Shown: positions 1 to 11,099, counted from the first letter of the stretch. The stretch: DNA of 64,000 bases from Chromohalobacter israelensis (GCA_000761475.1 JQNW01000001.1:310001-374000), one strand, 5' to 3'. Numbers and translations: made by a program. The notes: generated by a model from the sequence alone, not told the origin.

Positions 1-140
1 CCGCGATGATCGACGGACTTTGGCTGCGTGGTGCCTTGGCGCCGCAAGGCATCGACGTCGACCGCGCCCGGCAACTGGCCTATGACTATGTAGAAGAGCA
101 GCTCGCTCGGTCCACTAGTCATGCGCCGACCGATGCCTGA
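1..140 (+). CDS. betI: BetI transcriptional repressor, C-terminal end (partial)
   Basis: Only the last 45 or so codons are present; the gene enters from the left edge in frame 3 and stops with TGA at 138-140. The readable tail begins with an [10 protein letters not shown] stretch, typical of the C-terminal helices of BetI, the TetR-family repressor that senses choline and controls bet genes. The DNA-binding part lies outside the window. The identification rests on this tail and above all on position, 41 bases upstream of betB in the usual betI-betB-betA order. Confidence 0.8.
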   Translation, partial: AMIDGLWLRGALAPQGIDVDRARQLAYDYVEEQLARSTSHAPTDA

Positions 141-181
141 GCGGCATGCCCATTTTTCACTTTCACGATGCGGGAGGCCCC

Positions 182-1666
182 ATGGCCACTTTCGAGACAC
201 AGAAGCTCTATATCGGTGGACGACTCGTCGACGCGACGTCGGGCGAGACCTTCGACACGATCAACCCGGTCGATGGCAGCGTACTGGCCAGCGTCCAGCA
301 GGCCGCACAGGCCGATGTCGACCGCGCCGTCGCCTCGGCCCGCGAGGGGCAGCGCGTCTGGGCGGCCATGAGCGGCATGGAGCGTAGCCGTATCCTGCAT
401 CGCGCCGTCGCCCTGCTCCGCGAGCGCAACGACGAACTGGCGCGCCTGGAAACGCTGGATACCGGCAAGCCGATCAGCGAAACGCAAGCCGTGGACATCG
501 TCACCGGTACCGACTCGCTGGAATACTATGCCAATCTGGCGCCCTCCATCGAAGGCACCCAGGTCCCGCTGCGCGAAGATTCGTTCTTCTACACGCGCCG
601 CGAACCGCTGGGCGTCATCGGTGCCATCGGGGCCTGGAACTATCCCATCCAGATCGCCTGCTGGAAGTCCGCGCCGGCGCTGGCGGCGGGCAACGCCGTG
701 GTGTTCAAGCCCAGCGAGGTCACCCCGCTGACCACCATGAAGCTGGCAGAGATCCTGACCGAAGCCGGCCTGCCGGATGGCGTGTTCAATGTCGTGCAGG
801 GCGACGGACGCGTCGGTCAGATGCTCACCAACCATGCCGACATCGACAAGATCACCTTCACCGGTGAAGTCGGAACCGGCAAGAAGGTCATGGCCGCCGC
901 CGCGGGATCGACGCTCAAGGAAGTCACCATGGAGCTGGGCGGCAAGTCGCCGTTGATCGTCTTCGAGGATGCCGACCTGGAACGTGCCGCCGACGCCGCG
1001 ATGATGGCCAACTTCTACTCCAGCGGCCAGGTCTGCACCAACGGCACTCGCGTCTTCGTGCAGCGCTCGGTGCAGGCGGACTTCGAGGCCAAGATCAAGG
1101 AGCGCGTCGAGCGCATCAAGGCCGGCGATCCGCTGGATCCAGCGGTCAACTTCGGTCCGCTGGTCAGCTTCGAGCATCTCGAGAAGGTCCAGAGCTATAT
1201 CGACCTGGGCAGCCAGGAAGGCGCTCGACTGCTGGTGGGCGGCGGTCGCTGGAACCAGGGCAATGCCGCGGGCATCGATTGGTCCAAGGGTGCGTGGGCC
1301 GCGCCGACGGTCTTCACCGATTGCCGCGACGACATGCGCATCGTGCGCGAGGAAATCTTCGGACCGGTGATGTCGATCCTGACCTTCGACGATGAAGAAG
1401 AAGTGATCCGGCGCTCCAACGACACTTCCTACGGCCTTGCCGCCGGCCTGTTCAGCGAAAGCCTGAACCGCGCGCATCGCGTCATTCATCGTCTGCAGGC
1501 CGGCATCTGCTGGATCAACACCTGGGGCGACTCGCCGGCGGAAATGCCGGTGGGCGGCTACAAGGAGTCGGGCATCGGCCGTGAAAACGGTCTCTCGTCG
1601 CTCGATCAGTACACGCAGATCAAATCGGTACAGATCGAAATGGGGCCCTTCCCCGCCGTGTTCTGA
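182..1666 (+). CDS. betB: Betaine aldehyde dehydrogenase
   Basis: Oxidises betaine aldehyde to glycine betaine with NAD(P)+, the second step of osmoprotectant synthesis from choline; a cytoplasmic enzyme. The 494-residue product matches the usual length (about 490). The aldehyde dehydrogenase signature is complete: the general base Glu about residue 251 in ELGGKSP and the catalytic Cys about residue 285 in GQVCTNG. An in-frame ATG exists 36 bases upstream at 146, but the ATG at 182 follows a GGGAGG ribosome site at 172-177 with good spacing and gives the typical N-terminus ([13 protein letters not shown]), so it was chosen. It lies between betI and betA and is probably co-transcribed with both under BetI control. 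Confidence 0.96.
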   Translation: MATFETQKLYIGGRLVDATSGETFDTINPVDGSVLASVQQAAQADVDRAVASAREGQRVWAAMSGMERSRILHRAVALLRERNDELARLETLDTGKPISETQAVDIVTGTDSLEYYANLAPSIEGTQVPLREDSFFYTRREPLGVIGAIGAWNYPIQIACWKSAPALAAGNAVVFKPSEVTPLTTMKLAEILTEAGLPDGVFNVVQGDGRVGQMLTNHADIDKITFTGEVGTGKKVMAAAAGSTLKEVTMELGGKSPLIVFEDADLERAADAAMMANFYSSGQVCTNGTRVFVQRSVQADFEAKIKERVERIKAGDPLDPAVNFGPLVSFEHLEKVQSYIDLGSQEGARLLVGGGRWNQGNAAGIDWSKGAWAAPTVFTDCRDDMRIVREEIFGPVMSILTFDDEEEVIRRSNDTSYGLAAGLFSESLNRAHRVIHRLQAGICWINTWGDSPAEMPVGGYKESGIGRENGLSSLDQYTQIKSVQIEMGPFPAVF

Positions 1667-1744
1667 TGCAGCGTCCGTGGCCGGTGCCAGCCGGCCACGG
1701 ATGCATTCCTGTCTTTCGTTCGACCACGTGAAGGAGGGCCGCTC

Positions 1745-3427
1745 ATGACACAGGCTCGTGAATACGACTACATCATCATCGGGGCCGGTTCCGCCGGCAA
1801 CGTACTCGCCACTCGCCTGACCGAGGATCCGGACGTCCAGGTGCTGCTGCTCGAGGCCGGCGGTCCCGACTACCGCTTCGACTTCCGCACGCAGATGCCG
1901 GCGGCGCTGGCCTACCCCCTGCAGGGCAAGCGCTACAACTGGGCGTTCGAGACCGACCCCGAACCCTACATGAACAATCGCCGCATGGAGTGCGGACGCG
2001 GCAAGGGCCTGGGCGGGTCGTCGTTGATCAACGGCATGTGCTACTTGCGCGGCAACGCGCTGGATTACGACAACTGGGCCAAGATACCGGGCCTGGAGGA
2101 CTGGAACTACCTGCAGTGCCTGCCCTACTTCAAGCGCGCCGAGACCCGCGACATCGGCCCCAACGATTATCACGGCGGTGACGGCCCGGTGTCGGTGGCC
2201 ACACCCAAGGAAGGCAACAACGAGCTCTACGGCGCCTTCATCCGCGCAGGCATCGAGGCCGGCTATCCGGCCACCGAGGACGTCAACGGCTATCAGCAGG
2301 AAGGCTTCGGCCCCATGGACCGCACGACGACGCCCAACGGACGTCGTGCCTCCACGGCGCGCGGCTACCTGGATATCGCCAAGCAACGCCCCAACCTGAC
2401 CATCGAGACGCACGCCACGACCGATGTCATCGAATTCGAGGGCAAGCGCGCCGTCGGCGTGAGCTACGAGCGCAAGGGACAGGCTCAGCGTGTTCGCGCA
2501 CGCCGCGAAGTGCTGCTGTGCGCGGGCGCCATCGCCTCGCCGCAGATCCTGCAGCGTTCCGGCGTGGGCAATCCCGAGCATCTCAAGGAATTCGACATTC
2601 CCGTGGTGCACGAGCTGCCGGGCGTCGGCGAAAACCTCCAGGATCACCTGGAAATGTACATTCAGTACGAGTGCAAGAAGCCCATTTCGCTGTACCCGGC
2701 GCTCAAGTGGTACAACCAGCCCAAGATCGGTGCCGAGTGGCTGTTTTTCGGCAAGGGCGTCGGCGCCAGCAACCAGTTCGAGGCGGCCGGCTTCATTCGT
2801 ACCAACGACCAGGAAGAGTGGCCCAACCTGCAGTACCACTTCTTGCCGATCGCCATCAGCTATAACGGCAAGAGCGCGGTGCAGGCCCACGGCTTCCAGG
2901 CCCACGTCGGCTCCATGCGCTCCATGAGCCGCGGTCGCATTCGCCTGACATCGCGCGACCCCAAGGCCGCGCCGAGCATCCTGTTCAACTACATGTCCCA
3001 CGACAAGGATTGGCAGGAATTCCGCGACGCCATTCGCATCACGCGCGAGATCATCGAGCAGCCGACGATGGACGAGTATCGCGGCCGCGAAATCTCGCCG
3101 GGGCCGAATGTGCAAAGCGACGCCGAGCTCGACGAGTTCGTGCGCCAGCATGCCGAGACCGCCTATCACCCCGCCGGCTCCTGCAAGATGGGCAGTGCCG
3201 ATGACGCGATGGCGGTGGTCGATGGTGCGGGACGCGTGCATGGCCTCGAAGGACTGCGTGTCATCGATGCCTCGATCATGCCCGTGATCGCCACCGGCAA
3301 CCTCAATGCGCCGACGATCATGATCGCCGAAAAGATGGCCGACAAGGTTCGCGGTCGCGATCCGCTGCCGCCGGCCAAGGTCGACTACTACGTGGCCAAC
3401 GGTGCGCCGGCCCGCCGTCGGGCGTGA
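1745..3427 (+). CDS. betA: Choline dehydrogenase (GMC oxidoreductase)
   Basis: Membrane-associated FAD enzyme oxidising choline to betaine aldehyde, feeding BetB. The 560-residue protein starts with the FAD dinucleotide-binding motif GAGSAGN near residue 17, followed by the acidic end of the second strand (LLLEAGG). The C-terminal GMC signature with the catalytic His is visible in [11 protein letters not shown], and a second conserved block is [22 protein letters not shown] ribosome site lies just upstream of the ATG. Gene order betI-betB-betA supports a choline-responsive betaine synthesis operon, typical of a moderate halophile; no choline transporter gene is attached on this side. Confidence 0.96.
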   Translation: MTQAREYDYIIIGAGSAGNVLATRLTEDPDVQVLLLEAGGPDYRFDFRTQMPAALAYPLQGKRYNWAFETDPEPYMNNRRMECGRGKGLGGSSLINGMCYLRGNALDYDNWAKIPGLEDWNYLQCLPYFKRAETRDIGPNDYHGGDGPVSVATPKEGNNELYGAFIRAGIEAGYPATEDVNGYQQEGFGPMDRTTTPNGRRASTARGYLDIAKQRPNLTIETHATTDVIEFEGKRAVGVSYERKGQAQRVRARREVLLCAGAIASPQILQRSGVGNPEHLKEFDIPVVHELPGVGENLQDHLEMYIQYECKKPISLYPALKWYNQPKIGAEWLFFGKGVGASNQFEAAGFIRTNDQEEWPNLQYHFLPIAISYNGKSAVQAHGFQAHVGSMRSMSRGRIRLTSRDPKAAPSILFNYMSHDKDWQEFRDAIRITREIIEQPTMDEYRGREISPGPNVQSDAELDEFVRQHAETAYHPAGSCKMGSADDAMAVVDGAGRVHGLEGLRVIDASIMPVIATGNLNAPTIMIAEKMADKVRGRDPLPPAKVDYYVANGAPARRRA

Positions 3428-3456
3428 CGCCTTCCGCGCCGTGAACCGCTGTCCCC

Positions 3457-3482
3457 ACACCCGATGCCTCGGCATCGGGTGT
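3457..3482 (+). terminator. Hairpin terminator after betA
   Basis: A perfect 12-bp inverted repeat (ACACCCGATGCC / GGCATCGGGTGT) with a two-base spacer lies 30 bases after the betA stop. The following bases are only mildly T-rich (cttgc), so termination is likely but may be imperfect. It separates the bet operon from the RND operon. Confidence 0.7.
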
Positions 3483-3670
3483 CTTGCACTATCCTTCCTT
3501 ATTTCTTGCCCATCAGCCGCTTAGGCTCCGTACATCGTTCGCCCGAACTCGTCGCCCGGGGGAACCTCTCGTTACAATGCGGTCAATAATGCGGTATTCG
3601 CCGTTCCTCCGTCTGCGCGCGGACTGCCCCGGACACCGCCACGCCACTGCAAAAGGATCGAACCCTCGCC

Positions 3671-4879
3671 ATGTCACACTCGCCTGCTCGTCACTCCCGC
3701 CGTCTCTGGGGCCTTCTGCTGGTCGTCGTGCTGGTCGCGCTCGCCGTGTGGTGGGTGACCGATTGGCGGCGCAGCGCCCCCCAGGGCGAGCCACCGGCAG
3801 ACGCAGCGCGCAACGGCGGCACGGCCGTGGCCGCCATCGCCGCCCAGCGCGGCGACCTCGCAGTCACGGTCGGGGCGCTGGGCACGGTGCGCTCGCTGGC
3901 GAGCGTGGCCATACGCCCGCGCGTGGAAGGCGAGCTGCTGGAAGTGGCGTTCGAGGAAGGCGAACACGTCGAGCAGGGCCAGCTGCTGGCCACCATCGAC
4001 CCGCGCGACTACCAGGCACAACTGGCCGCCGCCCAGGGGCAGCTGGTTCAGGATCAGGCCCAGCTGGCCTCGGCACGCGACGATCTCGAACGTTATCAGA
4101 CCCTGGTCGAGCGTCAGGCCGTGGCCCGCCAGGAACTCGAGCAGCAGCGCCAGCTGGTACGCCAGTACGAAGGCGCCGTCGCCAGCGACAAGGCCAATAT
4201 CGACAGCGCTCAGGTACAGCTGGATTACACCCGCATCACCGCTCCCAGCGACGGTATCATCGGCATCCGCAACGTCGATCCCGGCAACCTAGTCGCCAGC
4301 GGCGACGACGACCCCATCGCCACGCTCGTCCAGCTCGATCCCATTTCCGTGGTGTTCTCGCTGCCCAGCCAGTACGTTCCCACCCTGCGCGAGCAGCTCG
4401 ACGCCGGGGACGCGCCTACGGTCACGGCGACCACGGTGGGTGGCGAACGACTCGAGGGCCGACTGACCAGTCTCGACAGTCAGGTCGACACCGCCACCGG
4501 CACCGTGCGGCTCCGGGCCCGCTTCGACAACGACAGGGGCCGTCTCTATCCCAGTGCATTCGTCGATGTGCGCCTGACGGTTCGCACGCTGCATGACCGT
4601 GTCATCGTGCCCGAACCGGCGGTACAGACCGGCCAGGACGGCCTGTTCGTCTACGTCGTCAACGACGACGATACGGTCAGCCGGCGCGATGTCGAGGTGA
4701 GCGCCAGCGAGAATCATCGCAGCGCACTGGTCAGTGGCGTGGCGGCGGGCGAGCGCGTGGTGGTGGACGGCATCGACAACCTGAGCGACGGTGCCGCGGT
4801 CCGCGTGGTCAGCGATGCCCTGCCCGGTGAATCCCGCGACACGGCGACCGGCGACGCGGCGGCTCGGGACGCATCATGA
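3671..4879 (+). CDS. RND efflux periplasmic adaptor (MdtA-like)
   Basis: Membrane fusion protein that would link the inner-membrane RND pump to an outer-membrane TolC-type channel. The 402-residue product has an N-terminal signal anchor (about residues 10-30), the lipoyl half-motifs, a long alpha-hairpin rich in Gln, Ala and Glu (about residues 105-185) and a beta-barrel region, as in MdtA/AcrA. It overlaps the next gene by four bases (ATGA), so translation is probably coupled. Followed by two RND genes it forms an MdtABC/MuxABC-type operon. No outer-membrane factor gene is adjacent. The substrate cannot be read from the sequence; MdtABC relatives export bile salts, novobiocin and similar compounds. 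Confidence 0.88.
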   Translation: MSHSPARHSRRLWGLLLVVVLVALAVWWVTDWRRSAPQGEPPADAARNGGTAVAAIAAQRGDLAVTVGALGTVRSLASVAIRPRVEGELLEVAFEEGEHVEQGQLLATIDPRDYQAQLAAAQGQLVQDQAQLASARDDLERYQTLVERQAVARQELEQQRQLVRQYEGAVASDKANIDSAQVQLDYTRITAPSDGIIGIRNVDPGNLVASGDDDPIATLVQLDPISVVFSLPSQYVPTLREQLDAGDAPTVTATTVGGERLEGRLTSLDSQVDTATGTVRLRARFDNDRGRLYPSAFVDVRLTVRTLHDRVIVPEPAVQTGQDGLFVYVVNDDDTVSRRDVEVSASENHRSALVSGVAAGERVVVDGIDNLSDGAAVRVVSDALPGESRDTATGDAAARDAS

Positions 4880-7800
4880 ACCCATCGCGTCTGTTCATCC
4901 TGCGTCCGGTCGCCACCTCGCTGGTGATGCTGGCCATCCTGATTGCGGGCGCGCTTGCCTATCGCCTGTTGAGCATCTCGTCGCTTCCCGAGGTCGACTT
5001 CCCGACCATTCAGGTCACCACGCTCTATCCCGGCGCCGGCCCGGACGTCATGCTGTCCCACGTCACCGCACCGCTGGAAGACGAGCTCGGCGAAATCGCC
5101 GGCCTCGATGCCATGAGCTCCACCAGCACCGGCGGCGCGTCGTTGATCACCCTGCGCTTCGGGCTCGACAGCGACCTCGGCGTCGCCGAGCAGGAAGTCC
5201 AGGCCGCGCTCAATCAGGCCGACACCCTGCTCCCGGACGACCTTCCCCGGCCACCGAGCTACAGCAAGGTCAACCCCGCCGACACGCCAGTACTGACACT
5301 CGCCGTGACCTCCGACAGTCTGCCGCTGACCGAGGTGCATGACCTGGTCGATACCCGCCTGGCACAGAAACTCGCTCAGATCGGCGGCGTCGGTGAAGTC
5401 CGCCTGGCCGGCGGCAACCGCCCTGCGGTGCGCATCGACGTGGACGCACGCCGACTCGCCGCGCATGGCCTCGACCTGGCCGGCGTGCGTAATGCCGTGG
5501 AAAGCGCCAATGTCAATCAGGCCAAGGGCACCATCTACGGGCCGTATCGCGCCTACAGCATCGATGCCAACGACCAGTTGACCTCGGCGGCGGGCTATCG
5601 CGATCTGATCCTCAAGTACGAGAACGGCGCGCCCCTGCGTCTGAGCGATGTGGCCAGCATCGACGATGGGGCGGAAAACGCGCAGCTGGGCGCCTGGGCC
5701 AACGGCAAGGGCGCGATCCTGATCGATGTTCTGCGCCAACCGGGTGCCAACGTCGTCGGCGTGGTCGATGACATCGAACGCGCGCTGCCCACGCTATCGG
5801 CCAGCCTGCCGGGCAGCGTCGACGTGGAGATTCTCAGCGACCGGACCACCACGATCCGCGCCGCCGTGGAGGACGTCCAGTTCGAACTGATCCTGGCCGT
5901 CGGGCTGGTCATCATGGTGACCTTCCTCTTCCTGCGCAATCTGCCGGCGACCCTGATTCCCAGTCTCGCCGTGCCGCTGTCGCTGGTGGGCACCTTCGGC
6001 GCCATGTACCTGGCGGGCTTCAGTCTCAACAACCTCACGCTGATGGCACTGACCATCGCCACCGGGTTCGTCATCGACGATGCCATCGTGGTCCTGGAGA
6101 ACATCACGCGCTACCTCGAACGCGGCGAATCTCCGCTGCAAGCCGCCCTCAAGGGCTCGCGCCAGATCGCGTTCACCATTCTCTCGTTGACGGTATCGCT
6201 GCTCGCGGTTCTGATCCCGCTGCTGTTCATGAGCGGCGTGGTCGGCGTGCTGTTTCGCGAATTCGCCATGACGCTGGCGATCTCCATCGTCATTTCGGCA
6301 TTCGTCTCCCTGACCCTGACGCCGATGCTGTGCGCGCGCTGGCTGCGCTCGCATGACGATGCGGTCGACGCCGAGCGACCGCCCCTGGATGACGAAGCGC
6401 TGGTCCGCAGCCGGCAAGGGCTCTTCGGCCGGCTCACCCGGGGCTATGAACGCGCCCTGGACGCGGTACTGCGCCACCAGCGTGCCACGCTATGGGTCGC
6501 CCTGGGCACGTTCGCGCTGACGGCGGTGCTCTTCTGGCTGGTGCCCAAGCAACTCTTTCCGGTCCAGGATACCGGTACGCTGCGCGGGGTCACCACGGCC
6601 ACCCAGTCGACGTCATACCAGGCCATGGCGGCCCGTCAGCAGGCGCTGGCCGCGCGTCTGATGGACGACCCCGCAGTGGCCAACATCGCCTCGAGCGTGG
6701 GTATCGACGGCACCAACACCACCCTCAACGGCGGGCGCCTGCAAATCGACCTGGTCGATCTCGGGGCACGCGATGCCAGCCTCGACGCCATCATCGCGCG
6801 GCTTGACGACGCCGCCGCGGATGTTCCCGGGATCGACCTGGCTCTGACGCCGGTACAGGACCTGACGCTGGAGGACACCGTCAGCCGCTACCCTTACCAG
6901 TTCGCCCTGACGCAAGGCGACCGCGAACGCCTGGCCAAGGACGTCGCCGCCATGACCGAGCGTCTCCAGGATTCGCCGGCCATCGCCCATGTCGCCACCG
7001 ACCTGCAAAACGCGGGACGCAAGCTCGAGGTCAGTATCGACCGGGAACGCGCCAGTCGCCTGGGCGTATCGGTGGCCGACATCGACGACGCACTCTACGA
7101 TGCCTTCGGCCAGCGCCTGATCTCGACCATCTTCACGCAATCCAATCAGTACCGCGTCGTGCTGGGCGCCACGCAGGCCAACGCCGAGGGGCCCGAGGCC
7201 CTGGAGCGGCTCTATGTGAGCGGCAGCGATGACGCCATGATTCCCCTCTCGAGTCTGGTCAGCGTCGAGGAAGCCCCCACCGCCCTGTCGCGCCAGCGGC
7301 TCAACCAGTTCCCCTCGGCGCTGATGTCATTCGCACCGGCCGCGGATCATTCGCTGTCCGAGGCTTTCGCCGCCGTGGAAGCCGCCCGTGACGACGTGCT
7401 GGCCGCCGATACCCGGCTCGATTTCCGCGGTACGGCCCTGGCGTTCACCACCTCGACGCGCGACACGCTATGGCTGATCGCCGCGGCCATCGTGACCATG
7501 TACATCGTGCTCGGCGTGCTCTATGAAAGCTATATCCATCCATTGACGATTCTTTCCACCCTGCCCTCGGCGGCCATCGGCGCGCTGCTCGCCCTCATGC
7601 TCAGCCAAAGTGCCCTGGGCATGGTCGCCGTGATCGGCATCATCCTGCTGATCGGCATCGTCAAGAAAAACGCCATCATGATGATCGACTTCGCGCTCGA
7701 GGCGCAGCGCGAGCAAGGCATGTCCGCCGCACGCGCCATTCATAGCGCCGCATTGCTGCGTTTCCGGCCGATCATGATGACCACCTTCGCCGCCCTGCTC

Positions 7801-8004
7801 GGGGCACTGCCGCTGATGCTGGCCAGCGGCTACGGCGCCGAGCTGCGGCGGCCGCTGGGCATGACCATGGTCGGCGGACTGTTGCTCAGCCAGTTGCTGA
7901 CGCTGTTCACCACGCCCGTGATCTACCTCTTCTTCGACCGGCTCGCCGAGCGCTGGCACGACCGCCGGCAACGCCGCGAACGCACGCACGGAGCGAGCTC
8001 TTGA
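4876..8004 (+). CDS. RND efflux transporter subunit (MdtB-like)
   Basis: Proton-driven inner-membrane pump subunit, 1042 residues, the usual RND length, with two groups of membrane helices around large periplasmic loops. The TM4 proton-relay Asp pair is visible in VIDDAIVVLENI and the conserved Lys of the second half in GIVKKNAIMMIDF. Stretches such as QLGAWANGKGAILIDVLRQP, from the periplasmic porter region, resemble MdtB rather than AcrB. It starts inside the adaptor stop codon and its own stop overlaps the start of the next RND gene. The arrangement points to a heterotrimeric MdtB2C-type pump. Confidence 0.9.
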   Translation: MNPSRLFILRPVATSLVMLAILIAGALAYRLLSISSLPEVDFPTIQVTTLYPGAGPDVMLSHVTAPLEDELGEIAGLDAMSSTSTGGASLITLRFGLDSDLGVAEQEVQAALNQADTLLPDDLPRPPSYSKVNPADTPVLTLAVTSDSLPLTEVHDLVDTRLAQKLAQIGGVGEVRLAGGNRPAVRIDVDARRLAAHGLDLAGVRNAVESANVNQAKGTIYGPYRAYSIDANDQLTSAAGYRDLILKYENGAPLRLSDVASIDDGAENAQLGAWANGKGAILIDVLRQPGANVVGVVDDIERALPTLSASLPGSVDVEILSDRTTTIRAAVEDVQFELILAVGLVIMVTFLFLRNLPATLIPSLAVPLSLVGTFGAMYLAGFSLNNLTLMALTIATGFVIDDAIVVLENITRYLERGESPLQAALKGSRQIAFTILSLTVSLLAVLIPLLFMSGVVGVLFREFAMTLAISIVISAFVSLTLTPMLCARWLRSHDDAVDAERPPLDDEALVRSRQGLFGRLTRGYERALDAVLRHQRATLWVALGTFALTAVLFWLVPKQLFPVQDTGTLRGVTTATQSTSYQAMAARQQALAARLMDDPAVANIASSVGIDGTNTTLNGGRLQIDLVDLGARDASLDAIIARLDDAAADVPGIDLALTPVQDLTLEDTVSRYPYQFALTQGDRERLAKDVAAMTERLQDSPAIAHVATDLQNAGRKLEVSIDRERASRLGVSVADIDDALYDAFGQRLISTIFTQSNQYRVVLGATQANAEGPEALERLYVSGSDDAMIPLSSLVSVEEAPTALSRQRLNQFPSALMSFAPAADHSLSEAFAAVEAARDDVLAADTRLDFRGTALAFTTSTRDTLWLIAAAIVTMYIVLGVLYESYIHPLTILSTLPSAAIGALLALMLSQSALGMVAVIGIILLIGIVKKNAIMMIDFALEAQREQGMSAARAIHSAALLRFRPIMMTTFAALLGALPLMLASGYGAELRRPLGMTMVGGLLLSQLLTLFTTPVIYLFFDRLAERWHDRRQRRERTHGASS

Positions 8005-11000
8005 GCGTTTCCAGCCCCTTCGTGAGACGTCCGGTCGCCACCACGCTGCTGGCCCTGGGCATCGTGCTGCTGGGCCTGCTGGCGTACCAGCGACTGCCCG
8101 TGGCGCCGCTGCCCAACGTGTCGTTCCCCACCATCGTGGTCAGCGCCAACCTTTCCGGCGCCAACCCGGAAACCATGGCGTCCACCGTGGCCACACCGCT
8201 GGAGCGTTCGCTGGGCCGCATCGCGGGCATCTCGCAGATGACCTCGAGCAGCTCCGACGGGTCGACGCGCATCATCGTGCAATTCGATCTCGACAAGGAC
8301 ATCAACGTCGCCGCACGCGAGGTCCAGGCCGCCATCAACAATGCCCAGCCCCTGCTGCCCAGCGGCATGACCAGCCGACCCAGCTATCGCAAGATGAACC
8401 CGGCGGCGGCGCCGATCATGATTCTCTCGGTGACGTCGGACACCTTGCCCACCAGCGAGCTCTACCGGCTCGCCGACGAGCGCATCGCCCCGCCGATCCT
8501 GCAGGTGCCCGGTGTCGGTGACGTCAATGTCGGCGGCAGTTCCTCGCCGGCGGTACGCGTGTCGCTCGACCCGCGTCGCCTCGAGCATGCCGGCGTCTCG
8601 CTGACGGCCGTGGCCAATGCGATCCGCAGCGCCACCACCAGCACGCCCACGGGCTTCGTGGCCTCGCCTGCCAGCCGCTGGGAGGTCGACACCGACTCGC
8701 AGCTCATGCGCGCCGCGGCCTTCGAGGATCTCGTCGTGGCTCGTGGCGAGGATGGCGCCGTCATGCACCTGGGGGACGTCGCCGACCTCGAGGACGGCGT
8801 GGAGGACCGCTACAACGTCGGTTTCCAGAACGACCAGCCCGCCGTGCTCCTGGTGATCAGCGCCAGCAGTGGCGCCAATGTCATCGAGACCATCGCCGGC
8901 ATTCGCGAGCGCATGGCGACGCTCGAAAGCCAGTTGCCGCAGAGCGCGTCGCTGAGCGTGCAGCTCGATCGGGCACCGGGCATTCGTGCCTCGCTGCACG
9001 AAACCCAGCTCACGCTGATGCTGGCCATCGCGCTGGTGGTGCTGGTGGTGTTCCTGTTCCTGCGCAATGCCCGTGCTACCTTGATTCCCAGCCTGGCGAT
9101 TCCGGTCTCGCTGATCGGCACCTTCGCGATGATGCATGTCATGGGCTTCTCGCTGGACACGCTGTCGTTGATGGCCTTGATCGTGTCGATCGGCTTTCTG
9201 GTCGACGATGCCATCGTGGTGGTCGAAAACATCGCCCGCCACATCGAGCGCGACATGCCGCCCTTGCGTGCCGCGCTGCAAGGGGCGCGCGAAGTCGGCT
9301 TCACGGTGACCTCGATGAGCGTGTCGCTGGTCGCGGTCTTCGTGCCGCTGCTCTTCTTGGGCGGGTTCATCGGACGCATGTTCTTCGAGTTCGCCATGAC
9401 GCTGTCACTGGCGGTACTGGTCTCGCTGGTCGTCTCGCTGACATTGACCCCCATGCTCTGCGCGCGCTGGTTGCGTCCCGTTCGTCGGCGTCGCACACCG
9501 GGGTGGGAGCGAGCCCTGCTCGCTTGCGGACGAGGCGCCCAGCGCCTCTACGACCGCAGCCTGGATGTCGCTCTGCGTCACCGCCGGCTGACGCTTCTCT
9601 CGCTGGTCGGCGTCATCGTGCTCAATGGTTATCTCTACGCCGTCGTGGACAAGGGGTTCATTCCCCAGCAGGACACCGGTCGGCTGATCGGTTTCGTACG
9701 CGGCGACCAGAGCCTGTCGTTCGATGCCATGTCGGACAAGTTGCGCACCATTCGCGAACGCCTGGCCAGCGCGCCCGAGGTCCACAGTGTGCTGGGCTTC
9801 ATGGGCGGACGCGGCGGCGGTGCCTCCGCCACGCTCTTCGTCACGCTGAAAGACGGGCACACGCAGGGCACGCAGGCGGTCGGCAATCGCCTGGCGGCCT
9901 CGGTGGGCGACCTGCCCGGGGTCAGCACCTCGATGATGGCCCTCCAGGACATCCGCATCGGCGGTCGCCAGAACACGGGCACGCAGTACGAGATCACGCT
10001 CAAGAGCGACGATCTCGAACTGCTCGATACCTGGTCGCGACGGATCGGCGATACCCTGCGCGGTCTCGAGGGCCTGACCGGGGTCGACAGCGACAACCAG
10101 GGCGAGGGACAGGCCGTGGAGCTGGTCGTCGATCGCGATACCGCCCGCCGGCTGGGCGTCGACATGCAGGACGTGGACACCCTGCTCGGCAACGCCTTCG
10201 CCCAGCGCAGCATCGCCAGCCTTTACGATGCCGATAGCCAGCGCTACGTGATTCTCGAGGTGGATGCCGACCATCGTCAGGCGCCGGAAGCCATCTCGCG
10301 CCTGCATGTCATCAACGAAGCCGGCGACTCGATCCCCGCGTCGGCGTTCAGCCACCTCGAGCAAAGCACCAGCCCGGTCAGCGTCAATCATCAGGGCCAG
10401 TTCGCCTCGTCCACGGTGTCGTTCAATCTGGCGGAAGGCGTTTCCCTGGGCGAAGCGACCGAGCGGATCCGTCAGGCGGTGAACGACCTGCGCCCCCCGA
10501 CCGCACTGCAGGTGGATTTCGAAGGCAGCGCGGCGACCTTCCAGAGCGGCATGCAAGCCATGCCGTGGCTGATACTGGCCGCGCTGGTCACCGTCTACCT
10601 GGTGCTGGGGATTCTCTACGAAAGCTACATCCACCCGCTGACGATTCTGTCGACGCTGCCCTCGGCAGGGGTCGGCGCCCTGCTCGCGCTGATGCTACTG
10701 GATACCCCGTTCACGCTCATCGCCCTGATCGGCATCATCCTGCTGATCGGCGTGGTCAAGAAAAACGCCATCATGCTGGTCGACTTCGCGGTGAGCGCCG
10801 AGCGCGAACGCGGCCTCGACGCGCTCGAGGCGGTCCGTGAAGCGGCAATGGTACGCTTTCGTCCGATCATGATGACCACGCTGGCCGCCATCCTGGGCGC
10901 GGTGCCCCTGCTGCTGGGCACCGACGAGAACGCCGCCCTGCGTGCGCCGCTGGGCATCACCATCATCGGTGGTCTGATCCTCAGCCAGGTGCTCACGCTC

Positions 11001-11099
11001 TACACCACTCCCGTGGTCTACCTCTACCTCGACCGGCTGCATCGTCGCCTGCGGCCCGCTCGCCTCGACGCGACGCCAAACGAGGCACCACCGGCATGA
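8001..11099 (+). CDS. RND efflux transporter subunit (MdtC-like)
   Basis: Second RND protein of the operon, 1032 residues. It starts with TTG overlapping the previous TGA (TTGA); a GGAG ribosome site lies seven bases upstream. The N-terminal periplasmic region (ATPLERSLGRIAGISQMTSS and the following block) is characteristic of MdtC. The proton-relay Asp pair (FLVDDAIVVVENI) and Lys (GVVKKNAIMLVDF) are intact, so both RND subunits look active. The two RND proteins differ clearly in sequence, so this is the ancient mdtB/mdtC type of pair and not a recent duplication. Confidence 0.9.
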   Translation: MSVSSPFVRRPVATTLLALGIVLLGLLAYQRLPVAPLPNVSFPTIVVSANLSGANPETMASTVATPLERSLGRIAGISQMTSSSSDGSTRIIVQFDLDKDINVAAREVQAAINNAQPLLPSGMTSRPSYRKMNPAAAPIMILSVTSDTLPTSELYRLADERIAPPILQVPGVGDVNVGGSSSPAVRVSLDPRRLEHAGVSLTAVANAIRSATTSTPTGFVASPASRWEVDTDSQLMRAAAFEDLVVARGEDGAVMHLGDVADLEDGVEDRYNVGFQNDQPAVLLVISASSGANVIETIAGIRERMATLESQLPQSASLSVQLDRAPGIRASLHETQLTLMLAIALVVLVVFLFLRNARATLIPSLAIPVSLIGTFAMMHVMGFSLDTLSLMALIVSIGFLVDDAIVVVENIARHIERDMPPLRAALQGAREVGFTVTSMSVSLVAVFVPLLFLGGFIGRMFFEFAMTLSLAVLVSLVVSLTLTPMLCARWLRPVRRRRTPGWERALLACGRGAQRLYDRSLDVALRHRRLTLLSLVGVIVLNGYLYAVVDKGFIPQQDTGRLIGFVRGDQSLSFDAMSDKLRTIRERLASAPEVHSVLGFMGGRGGGASATLFVTLKDGHTQGTQAVGNRLAASVGDLPGVSTSMMALQDIRIGGRQNTGTQYEITLKSDDLELLDTWSRRIGDTLRGLEGLTGVDSDNQGEGQAVELVVDRDTARRLGVDMQDVDTLLGNAFAQRSIASLYDADSQRYVILEVDADHRQAPEAISRLHVINEAGDSIPASAFSHLEQSTSPVSVNHQGQFASSTVSFNLAEGVSLGEATERIRQAVNDLRPPTALQVDFEGSAATFQSGMQAMPWLILAALVTVYLVLGILYESYIHPLTILSTLPSAGVGALLALMLLDTPFTLIALIGIILLIGVVKKNAIMLVDFAVSAERERGLDALEAVREAAMVRFRPIMMTTLAAILGAVPLLLGTDENAALRAPLGITIIGGLILSQVLTLYTTPVVYLYLDRLHRRLRPARLDATPNEAPPA

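Noticed and set aside
119..3475. Very long minus-strand open frame (1118 codons) opposite betB and betA
   Set aside because: It mirrors the GC-rich third-position pattern of the plus-strand genes, has low-complexity His/Arg/Gly-rich composition and no ribosome site or known domain. Both plus-strand genes are well identified.
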